From Zea mays (Eukaryota; Streptophyta; Magnoliopsida; Poales; Poaceae), in the NCBI RefSeq assembly GCF_902167145.1, contig NC_050099.1, forward strand, positions 241,812,588-241,876,587: a DNA stretch of 64,000 nucleotides, given 5' to 3'. Below the pieces are notes generated by a model. It saw only the letters and a program-made list of their open reading frames with translations, did no database searches and had not been told where the DNA came from. Positions 11,901-20,517 of the stretch are shown piece after piece. The position numbers were made by a program, and so were the translations under genes. The first letter of the stretch is position 1. Each line of letters starts with the position of its first letter.

Positions 11901-12170
11901 TTTGGCTACAATCTGAGCAAAGTCCCACTCCTATGTGATAATGAGAGTGCTATCCGCATGGCGGAAAATCCTGTTGAGCACAGCCGCACAAAGCACATAG
12001 ACATCCGGCATCACTTTTTGAGAGACCACCAGCAAAAGGGAGATATCGAAGTGTTTCATGTTAGCACCGAGAACCAGCTAGCCGATATCTTTACCAAGCC
12101 TCTAGATGAGAAGACCTTTTGCAGGCTGCGTAGTGAGCTAAATGTCTTAGATTCGCGGAACTTGGATTGA
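8964..12170 (+). CDS. pol: Sirevirus Pol: protease-integrase-RT-RNase H (1068 aa)
   Basis: Copia-order polyprotein. The aspartic protease has DSGCTNHM near residue 17. The integrase zinc domain ([14 protein letters not shown] ... CAACQAGK) is at about 140-185, with the DDE core from LLHMDLFGP through RSDNGSEF to NGVVERKN (about 205-320). Reverse transcriptase shows [24 protein letters not shown] and YVDDIIFGS (about 590-760), and RNase H shows DFDYAGC and STAEAEYVA (about 915-1000). The frame is uninterrupted but has no ATG at its beginning. It is open from 8919, so it overlaps the end of gag in the +1 phase. The listed start is a TTG, not a proposed initiation codon. Expression probably needs a +1 shift or RNA processing. 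Confidence 0.92.
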   Translation: MQVYASGGSSWIIDSGCTNHMTGEKKMFTSYVKNKDSQDSIIFGDGNQGKVKGLGKIAISNEHSISNVFLVESLGYNLLSVSQLCNMGYNCLFTNVDVSVFRRNDGSLAFKGVLDGKLYLVDFAKEEAGLDACLIAKTSMGWLWHRRLAHVGMKNLHKLLKGEHVIGLTNVQFEKDRPCAACQAGKQVGGAHHSKNVMTTSRPLELLHMDLFGPVAYLSIGGSKYGLVIVDDFSRFTWVFFLQDKSETQGTLKRFLRRAQNEFELKVKKIRSDNGSEFKNLQVEEFLEEEGIKHEFSAPYTPQQNGVVERKNMTLIDMARTMLGEFKTPECFWTEAVNTACHAINRVYLHRLLKKTSYELLTGNKPNVSYFRVFGSKCYILVKKGRNSKFAPKAVEGFLLGYDSNTKAYRVFNKSSGLVEVSSDVVFDETNGSPREQVVDCDDVDEEDVPTAAIRTMAIGEVRPQEQDEQDQPSSSTMVHPPTQDDEQVHQQEACDQGGAQDDHVMEEEAQPAPPTQVRAMIQRDHPVDQILGDISKGVTTRSRLVNFCEHYSFVSSIEPFRVEEALLDPDWVLAMQEELNNFKHNEVWTLVPRPKQNIVGTKWVFRNKQDEHGVVTRNKARLVAKGYAQVAGLDFEETFAPVARLESIRILLAYAAHHSFRLYQMDVKSAFLNGPIKEEVYVEQPPGFEDERYPDHVCKLSKALYGLKQAPRAWYECLRDFLIANAFKVGKADPTLFTKTCDGDLFVCQIYVDDIIFGSTNKKSCEEFSRVMTLKFEMSMMGDLNYFLGFQVKQLKDGTFISQTKYTQDLLKRFGMKDAKPAKTPMGTDGHTDLNKGGKSVDQKAYRSMIGSLLYLCASRPDIMLSVCMCARFQSDPKECHLVAVKRILRYLVATPCFGLWYPKGSTFDLIGYSDFDYAGCKVDRKSTSGTCQFLGRSLVSWNSKKQTSVALSTAEAEYVAAGQCCVQLLWMRQTLRDFGYNLSKVPLLCDNESAIRMAENPVEHSRTKHIDIRHHFLRDHQQKGDIEVFHVSTENQLADIFTKPLDEKTFCRLRSELNVLDSRNLD

Positions 12171-12955
12171 ATTGTAGCATGCATGTGTCTATGCCTTTGA
12201 TCATGTTCATTCTGCATTTTGTTGCTTATTGTGGTGCTCAAGTTGTACAAACACTCCCTGGACCTCACAAGTCTGTTGCAAAGTGATGCACATGTTTAGG
12301 GGGAGATGTGTTACAACTTGACCCTTTGAGACTAACTATGTGGTTGAGTTTGCTTGATTTAGTCTCGAAGGAGAATTGAAAGGGAAAAGGTGGACTTGGA
12401 CCATGAAAGACTTCCACTGCACTCCGATGAGAGGGTAACTTATTCCAAGTTCATCTCATGAACTCTTATTGCCATTTGCTCTTAGTTGAAGATTTTGGTG
12501 AGGCAATGGGGTTAAAGGGCCAAGATTTATCCCGTTTTGGTGCTTGATGCCAAAGGGGGAGAAAATAACGGCCAAAGCAATAAATGGATCAGCTACCACT
12601 TGAGAGATTTGAAAATAGTAGAGTAGAGCTTTTGGTTTGTCAAAACTCTTTATTTGTCTCTTTTGTCAAAAGTTGGCTTCTTGTGGGGAGAAGTAGTGAT
12701 TATGGGAAAAAGGGGGAGTTTTTGAAATCTTTGATCAATCTCTTTTGGAATGACTCTCTTTATGCTTCAACATGTGTGTTTGACTTAGAGATAGAGATTT
12801 GAGTTTGATTTGCAAAAACAAACCAAGTGGTGGCAAAGGATGATCCATATATGCCAAAGTTGAATAAAACTCGAATTTATTTTATTTGAAGTGATTTTGC
12901 ACTTGTTCTAGTTGCTTTATGTTGTGTTGGCATAAATCACCAAAAAGGGGGAGAT
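12171..12955 (+). other. Sirevirus 3' untranslated region with four polypurine-tract-like motifs
   Basis: No coding frame of note. AGGGGGAGA-type purine runs lie at about 12295-12305, 12551-12562, 12707-12718 and 12941-12954. The last abuts the 3' LTR and is the functional plus-strand primer position. Extra upstream copies are a described Sirevirus trait. Confidence 0.85.
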
Positions 12956-14194
12956 TGAAAGTGAAATGTGCCCTTGGGCCATTTCTAAGTATTTTGGTGA
13001 TTGAGTGTCAACACAAGTGCTTAAATGTGAATTTATGCCCATAGATGAACAAAGTGCAAATCATGAGTAAAGGTATGTTTCTAAGCCTTAGTACATTGGT
13101 TTTGTGTACTAATATACTTGTCTAAGTGTTAGAAACAGAAAGAAGAAGAAAAGAGAGAGGTGCAAAAGACTTGGCTGTGTACAGCCAAGACTCAGCTCGG
13201 TCTGGCACACCGGACTGTCCGGTGGTGCACCGGACAGTGTCCGGTGCGCCAGACTGACTCGGCGTGAAGAGGCCGCTCTCGGGAATTCGCCGACGGCGTA
13301 CGGCTAAAATTCACCGGACTGTCCGGTGTGCACCGGACTGTCCGGTGAGCCAACGGTCGGCCGCGGAATCTGCGCACGACACGTGGCCTGGCCAACGGTC
13401 GGGAGGGGGCACCGGACTGTCCGGTGTGCACCGGACATGTCCGGTGCGCCAGATCTGCAACGGTCGGCAACGGTCGACTGGGCTGTTTAAGGAAAGAAAT
13501 CGGGCACCGGACAGTGTCCGGTGTGCACCGGACTGTCCGGTGCGCCCGACGACAGAAGGCAAGGATGGCCTTCCAGATTTGTTCTCAACGGCTCCTAGCT
13601 GCCTTGGGGCTATAAAAGGGACCCCTAGGCGCATGGAGGAGGAGACCAAGCATTCCTTGAGCACTCTTGATCACTCACACATCAATCTTGCGCACTTGTT
13701 CGACATTCTAGTGATTTGAGCTCCGTTCTAGTGTGCTAGTCTTTCGAGCTCAAGTCTGGGTCTTGTGTGTGCGTATTCGCTGTGATCTTTGTGTCGTGTG
13801 TGAGTTGCTAATCCCTCCCTTGCTCCGTGATTCTCTGTGAACATCTTTTGTAAGGGCGAGAGGCTCCAAGCTGTGGAGAGTCCTCGCAAACGGGATTGAG
13901 AAAAGAAAAGCAAGAACACCGTGGTATTCAAGTTGATCATTGGATCACTTGAGAGGAGTTGAGTGCAACTCTCGTCCGTTGGGACGCCACAACGTGGAGT
14001 AGGCAAGTTTTGTACTTGGCCGAACCACGGGATAACCACCGTGTCATCTCTGTGATTGAATTCTTGTGGTTATTGTGTTTTGACTCCTCTCTAGCCACTT
14101 GGCATTAACTGTGCTAACGCTTAATCAAAAGTTTTGTGGCTATAAGTTTAAGTTTTACAGGATCACCTATTCACCCCCCCTCTAGGTGCTCTCA
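12956..14194 (+). repeat. 3' LTR of the Sirevirus
   Basis: Partner of 5293-6530, 1239 bp, almost identical. It is followed directly by the second AAGAC duplication and then the resumed Huck LTR. Confidence 0.95.
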
Positions 14195-15162
14195 AAGACG
14201 GCGAACTCCGCTCCGCGCCGACCCTAGGGCTCGGACTAGGGCTAAGACCCGGAAGACGGCGAACTCCGCTCCGCCTGACCCCAGGGCTCGGACTCGGGCT
14301 CAGCCCTAGAAGACGACGAACTCCGCTTCGCCCGACCCCAGGGCTCGGACTCCGCCCCGGCCTCTGCCGAACGATCTCCGCCTCGCCCGACCCAGGGGCT
14401 TGGGCTCGGCCTCGGCCACGGAAGACAGACTCGACCTCGGCTTCGGAGGAGCCCCCACGTCGCCCGACCTAGGGCACAGGCCCGCCACGTCAACAGGGAG
14501 CGCCATCATCATCCTACCCCGAGCCGACTCGGGTCACAGAGAACAAGACCGGCGTCCCATCTGGCTAGCTCCGCCAGATGGGCAATGATGGCGCCCCACA
14601 AGCTCTGTGACGACGGCGGCTCTCAGCTCTCTTACGGAAGCAGGAGGACGTCAGCAAGGACTCGACCGCTCCGACAGCTGTCCCTCCGCCAGGCTCCGTT
14701 GCTCCTCCGACAGCCACGACATCACGCCAGCAGGGTGCCAAGATCTCTCCGGCTGCCACATTGGCATGTACTTAGGGCGCTAGCTCTCCCTCTGCTAGAC
14801 ACGTAGCACTCTGCTACACCCCCATTGTACACCTGGATCCTCTCCTTACGCCTATAAAAGGAAGGACCAGGGCCTTCTTAGAGAAGGTGGGCCGCGCGGG
14901 GACGAGGACGAGACAGGCGCTCTCTTGGGGCCGCTCGCTTCCCTCACCCGCGTGGACGCTTGTAACCCCCTACTGCAAGCGCACCCGACCTGGGCGCGGG
15001 ACGAACACGAAGGCCGCGGGATTTCCACCTCTCTCACGCCCGTCTCCGGCCACCTCGCTTCTCCCCCCTTCGCGCTCGCCCACACGCTCGACCCATCTGG
15101 GCTGGGGCACGCGGCACACTCACTCGTCGGCTCGGGAACCCCCCGGTCTCGAAACGCCGACA

Positions 15163-15610
15163 CCTTTGACTGTAGGCTGGCAGACCTCTATCCGAGCGGA
15201 GAGCGAGAACCAAGAGCGTAGGCTGGCTTGAAGCCTTGGTGCCCTTTGTATGGGGGTCCATATGGCATACAGGGAGGTCCGAGACTATCTTGCGGGGGCC
15301 CAAACGATATATGTGGAGGTCCATGACCCTCCTATGGGGGTCTGGACAACATACATGGGGGTCCAGGTCTCACCTGTGGGGTCCGGACTCATGGTAGTAG
15401 TTCCTAGGCATTTTCAAACCTAGGACACGTGTGCGGCACCGGACTCGTCTCCGAGTGGGGAGCGGGTCCGGAGGCTAATGGCCCCGTTAGACGGGTCCGG
15501 ACGCATGGGTCTGACTGCTTAGTTTCTTACCACATGGTTACAAGTAACCACATGGGTATATGGCCGTGACACGACAGGAGAGGGTACCCAGTTACAGGGT
15601 ACCAACAAAG
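15163..15610. other. Flanking DNA with degenerate GGGGGTCC repeats, origin unknown
   Basis: Sequence right of the Huck LTR. GGGGGTCC/GGAGGTCC motifs recur irregularly between about 15250 and 15390, and GGGTCCGGA between 15375 and 15505. No coding frame is recognised. Its first five bases (CCTTT) should repeat left of the window if this is the Huck target duplication. Confidence 0.5.
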
Positions 15611-17440
15611 GGTGACACCAAAATTGCACTAAAAACTAATTTGACAAAGTTTATGCCTATTTTTTAAAAACAAATTCAAATTTTATATATGAAGAATGTA
15701 CTCTTCTCGTATGACATATTTTATACCACCTTACCATACCATAAAATTATACTAGAATTGCATGTGAAGGATTATACCAGAATCACAAAACAAATATGAA
15801 CTAGTGTCTTAGTTATAAATATGACTACAAAAAATCACATTATAAAACGAGAAATGTCATGAAGCATGTGAAAGGGAAATGTGCCCTTGGGCAATTTCTA
15901 TAATGTTTTGGTGATTAAGTGCCCAACACATTTAATTAAGTTCTAATGTGCCAAATAAAGTGAGAAGTGCAAATCAGGGAAAAATGTATGTTTTTAGACT
16001 TGATGAATTGTTTTGTGTACTAACATGGTTATCCAAGTGCTAGAAACAGTGACTAAAGAAGAAGAAAGGAAAAGGGAAAAGCTTGGCTCTATGCAGCCAA
16101 TCCTCAGCTCGGTCTGGCACACCGAACTGTCTGGTGCGACAGGCTGGTCTCCGGTGAAAATGCCGCTCTCAAGATTCGACGGCGGCGTACGACTATAATT
16201 CACCAGACGGTCCGGTGGTGCACCAGACTATTCGGTGAGTCATCCATGGCGAACTCGTCGCCCTTGGGAAAAGCAAAGGAGCGACGTGGCTATAATTCAC
16301 CGGACTGTCCGGTGGTGCACCGGACTGTCCGGTGAGCCAACGGTCACCTGCGCCAATGGTCGACCGCGCAATCTTCGCGCGACACGTGGACTGCTCCAAC
16401 GGTCAGCTGGTGCACCGGACTGTCTAGTGCGTCAATCGGCCCAGAGCAGCAACGGTCGAATATGCCAAATTAGGAAGGAGATCAGGCACCGGACCGTCTA
16501 TAGGACCTGTCTGGTGGCGCATCAGACTGTCCGGTGCGCCACTCGACAGAAGGCAAGGATAGCCTTCCTTGTTGGCCTCCAATGGCTCCTAGCTGCCTTG
16601 GGGCTATAAAAGGGACCCCTAGGCGCATGGAGGAGTCTCCTAAGCATTCACTAAGCATCCTAAGACTCCAAGACTCCAACTTCACGCATTTGATTCTTTG
16701 TGTTAGCGATTTGAGCTCCATTTGAGTTGTGAACTCCGTGTGTTGTGTTTCGAGCTCAAGTCGTGACTTGTGTGCGTGGTTGTGCTGCGAATTTGGGTCT
16801 TGTGTGTGTTGCTCTTCCCAACCTTACTCCGTGATTTCTTTGTGATCAATATTGTAAGGGCGAGAGGCTCCAACTTGTGGAGAATCCTCGCAAACGGGAA
16901 GAAAACTATAAGGAAGAAAGCCGTGGTATTTAAGTTGATCATTGGATCACTTGAAAGGAGTTGAGTGCAACCTTCGTCCATTGGGACGCCACAACGTGGA
17001 AGTAGGCAAGTGTTACTTGGCCGAACCACGGGATAAAATCGCGTGTCTCTTGTAATTGCTCTCTCTGTGATTATTTGTGTTCGCAAGAGTTTGCCTCATA
17101 GACTTCTTGCGCTAATATCTCTTTAATCAAGCTTGTTGGAATTTAGTGTTGAATTTTACAAGATCACCTATTCACCCCCCCTCTAGGTGCTCTCAGCATG
17201 TCGATCGGCGGCTCTGAGATTGCTTATAGTGTTATTTATAACTAGGGCACTTCTTCACATTTGTTTTGTGATTATGCTATAATCCTTTATATGCAATTCT
17301 AGTATAAATTTATGGTATAATAATGTGGTATAAAATATGTGATCCGAAAGGAGTACATTCTTCATATTTTCCAATACTTTAAAACTTGAATTTATTTTAA
17401 AAACCAGGTATAAACTTTGTCAAATTAGTTTTGGTGACAC
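15611..17440. mobile_element. Foldback/MITE-like element with ~240-bp inverted arms, split by a solo LTR
   Basis: 15611-15868 and 17201-17440 are inverted copies of each other. The left starts GGTGACACCAAAA and the right ends TTTTGGTGACAC. Internal blocks such as ACTAATTTGACAAAGTTTAT and TGCAATTCTAGTATAA are shared in opposite orientation. Without the LTR insertion the element would be about 500 bp, nearly all stem. I did not find a clear target duplication, so the superfamily is not assigned. Confidence 0.8.
15869..17195 (+). repeat. Solo LTR of a Sirevirus (Opie/Ji-like)
   Basis: Begins TGAAAGGGAAATGTGCCC and ends GGTGCTCTCA. It has the same internal order as the LTR at 5293 (palindromes, CAACGGTC motifs, CTATAAAAGGGACCCC, closing CTCTAGGTGCTCTCA) but is clearly diverged. 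It is flanked by GCATG at 15864-15868 and 17196-17200. No internal element sequence remains, as expected after unequal recombination between two LTRs. Confidence 0.92.
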
Positions 17441-19517
17441 GCTCATGCTTATATATACCTTAAAAAATTTGTAAACTATTCGGGAGTCAAATTTCTAAAA
17501 GGAACTTGACTCCAACAAAAAGTCTAGTCCCTATAGAATGCACCACATCATCCGCCACATCATCGGTTACCAAGTCAGTAGCGCCAAGTAGGTTCATGGC
17601 GTGGGTTTGGATCCATTTGAACCTATGGTGTGTCCAGGAACAAGTTTAGGGACCAAAATATTTGTTCTGAGGGTTTGGAGACCTAGTTGGAACAACCATA
17701 CAAGTTTAGGGACCTAAAAACTCGTTGAGAGTTTGGGGATCTAGATGACACGGTCGAATAGGTTGAGAGTTAGAGGAACTAGAGTGTAGCATGCTTCGTA
17801 GTCATGTCGTATGAGGGGCTCAGGGTATATATCTAGCCCTGCCATGGATGGGTGCATGGTTTAATTGCTATTTTGTTACTCATCATCCTAGAGGAGTGGT
17901 TTATGTGGCTAGGGTAACCTGTAACGGTGATGCTGCTATGTTGCATCCATTGAAACCGTTAATCAAGGTATGGAGATCATTAGGATCTAGAAGGATCTCA
18001 TGAGCTAAGGCATGCATTCCTCCAAGTCAAGCCTTTTCCAGTGGAGTTGGAGTTTCGCTACGAGTTAGACTTCCATTGTGCTGTTGTAAGACCTTTTATG
18101 TCCTTTGTATATAATAGTACTCGCTTTTTTGTAAACAATGTATTTGTACTCACTGATGAAGTCGCTATATGTATGAATTATATTCCTAAACATACATATA
18201 GTTAACTATCGGTTGTTTCCTAAAACCACGCATGACAAGAGAGCACTTGATCCTTGCATGGATCAAGGGGGAGTCACATCGTTGTGTGGGTGCTCCAATG
18301 AGAACTAGAAGGGAGTGTCAATTCTCTAATACCTCATAAAAACATCACCATGTTCATAAACCTTTCTAATTTGAGCATTTGCTTTGTGCAATTACCTTAT
18401 TATATTTACACTAATAGAATTATCATGCTAGAAACTAGAATAGGGTTGGATCTTGGGTGCAAAACGTTTGTGCGAAGGCTAAAACGCTATTAAACACAAA
18501 GGGTGAAATGGGCTATTTGATAGTATTTTTGTGAAAAATTACATTAGCCCATTCCACCCTCTTGTTGGGCATCTTGATCATTTTGAACCACTAGCAAAAG
18601 AATTGATAACAACCTTGAAGCTTGCCTCAATAGGGATTAAGTGTTTGGTAAACCATCAAACCTCCTAAGTTTGTCTTCCAATTGGTTTGCAAATCTCCTA
18701 ACACAAGCTTTGTACTTATTCATACACTTGAGTAACTAGTTTACTTTTGCAGTAACTAGTTGTTGACTTAGCTTATGTAGCTAAGTTTGTCTTGCTTAAT
18801 TTGTATAGCTAAGTTTAGGTAGCTTCCTAGCTTAGCTTGTGTAGCTTTGCTAGTTACTAGTGCTAGTGCTAATGTGTTTTAATATGTGTAGTTCTCATAT
18901 AGACATGACATTTTTAATTTCATATTTATTTTAGTTGACCAACATATTTAGTTTTTTTTAAAAACAACTATTTATGTTCCTCTAGTCCGCGCTAACTCAA
19001 GCATAGGGCTCTTGCTCTTGGAGTAGCAAAATGATCTAGGCGTGATTGAGATGTGAGGTTAAAAAAACTAATGTGAGTTGCTTGATGTGAAAAATTGTTG
19101 TGAGTTATCTACTACAAAAAGGTTGAAAGTCGTTTGGTTCAAACTGTTATTGAGTCTACCATGAATAAATTTATATGCACTTTGCTTAATTATATGTCTT
19201 AATTGATGTATCTAATTAAAAAATTGATTTCATGTTTGTGTTCTTAATAATTTTCAAATAAAACTAGACTTCACTTGTTGTATAATTTTATATTTAAAAA
19301 ACATTTTTATTTTATTTGTTTTAATAGTTAATTATTATTAATTGTATTTTTTTCTATTTGTCATATCTCTTTGTTGATATATTGAATTACTAAATTAATT
19401 TTACAATCCAATTTTTAATATTTTTATTAAAAATCTTTTCATTTTATTTATTATAAAACTTAATTATTTTTACTATTTTAATTCCTATTTATCATATCTC
19501 TTTATTGATATATGAAC
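17441..19517. other. AT-rich intergenic DNA, no gene recognised
   Basis: No convincing frame. 17500-17800 repeats AAGTTTAGGGACC-type motifs like decayed DNA-transposon sequence. A GATCAAGGGGGAGTC tract at about 18262 resembles a Sirevirus polypurine tract, which may mark an old retroelement remnant. 19140-19520 is AT-rich with nothing further visible. Confidence 0.4.
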
Positions 19518-19520
19518 TTA

Positions 19521-19689
19521 GAGGATGTTTGGTTCACACCTTTTAAAATTTAGTGACTAAAATTTAGTCACTTTTGATCCCTAAACTACTAAAAGGTATA
19601 ACTAAATGAGGCATCCCAAATGAAAATTCTAGGGACTGAAGTTTAGTCTGTACAGTTTAAGTGGGTGACTAGAGGAACCAAACACCACA
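19521..19689. mobile_element. Tourist-like MITE (169 bp)
   Basis: Terminal inverted repeats GAGGATGTTTGGTTC (left) and GGAACCAAACACCACA (right) are flanked by TTA at 19518-19520 and 19690-19692. The interior is palindromic TTTAGTGAC/TTTAGTCAC-type sequence, as in PIF/Harbinger MITEs. It lies about 0.8 kb beyond the 3' end of the J-protein coding region. Confidence 0.8.
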
Positions 19690-19692
19690 TTA

Positions 19693-20517
19693 GATAAACA
19701 GCAAAAACAGGATAGAAGCTACATTCAAATTTATACTTAAAAGCTACTTTTTCAAAATAGTAACAGAAAAATGACTCCTTTGGTTGAGCTTCTTGTTTAG
19801 AGTTCAAAAGGTTAAACAAACTAACAAATACATCCTTAAGTTGTCTCCAACGACACATTCTATTTCAAACTCCACTCCATAATAATATCCTATCATACAT
19901 TCTATTTCAAACTCTATTATGTAAATAATGTTATCTATGGTATAAAACAATGTTTTACATTGCCATATACACGATCTGTTCATCATATTAGATTCAATCA
20001 CATCTCATTCGAAGAGATGCAGGTGTTAATGATTTTTACTATAGATCAACAGTTTACCTATCCTCTTACGATGCTCATCATTGTACTCCCAAGAACTTTA
20101 AGTATGGGTTGGGAAACAACAAAGCTCAGACCATCACTTAACCTGTTTGCTCATAGTATCCATCGAGAATCAATAAACTGCATTCTCAAACTGGATAATA
20201 ATTAAGGACCCTTGCATGTGGGACCAGCTTCTGGCAGGCAGCTCACCGTAGAATAAACATTACATTGCAATCTACTAGTACTTGCCAAATGCTACGGAAT
20301 TAAAAGTTCAGATAGAGCTTCCCTCTCGGCAAGGTGATAAGCCGATAACCATACGACATAGTGTATCGTGAGAGGACAAGAGATATGACACACACCCCAC
20401 CCTGACACGCTCAAACTGAGCTGGGTCTTAGAAACATCACTTGCATGCTGGTAAAATCAGGTCACACCAAAAGCTTCAGACAATGTTCAGCATAGGGCAA
20501 GAAGGCTGGCAGCAGCA
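19693..20517. other. 3' flank and probable 3' UTR of the J-protein gene
   Basis: Non-coding. Contains the repeated phrase ACATTCTATTTCAAACTC at about 19855 and 19896, probably a MITE remnant. The part next to 20517 should include the 3' UTR of the minus-strand gene; I cannot place the poly(A) site. Confidence 0.4.

Larger units (their letters stand above)
5293..14194 (+). mobile_element. Complete Opie/Ji-like Sirevirus (Ty1/copia), about 8.9 kb
   Basis: Full-length LTR retrotransposon with 5' LTR 5293-6530, primer-binding site 6533-6544, gag 6581-8956, pol 8964-12170, an untranslated tail with several purine tracts, and 3' LTR 12956-14194. It is bounded by the AAGAC duplication. Protein order PR-INT-RT-RNaseH is Ty1/copia. 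The long gag with a coiled coil, palindromic LTR motifs and multiple polypurine tracts are Sirevirus features. By eye the LTRs differ at about three substitutions plus one base of C-run length, so the insertion is very recent. No env-like frame is visible between pol and the 3' LTR. Confidence 0.93.
4461..15162 (+). repeat. 3' LTR of the left Huck-like element, split by a Sirevirus
   Basis: The LTR begins TGTCGGGGACC right after the polypurine tract and ends CGCCGACA at 15162, matching both LTRs of the second copy (33787-35413, 44426-46051). It is cut at 5292/14200 by the copia element. The parts 4461-5292 and 14200-15162 join into one LTR of about 1.8 kb. The right part holds a TATA-like CTATAAAAGG near 14862. 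The LTR is longer than in the second copy mainly because it has more 57-bp internal units. Confidence 0.9.

Noticed and set aside
8919..12170. Possible env-like gene downstream of pol in the Sirevirus
   Set aside because: 12171-12955 has no long open frame with signal or membrane segments; only purine tracts are visible.
18255..18290. Polypurine tract GATCAAGGGGGAGTC as proof of a Sirevirus remnant
   Set aside because: One motif without LTR, coding sequence or duplication is not enough; mentioned only as a hint.
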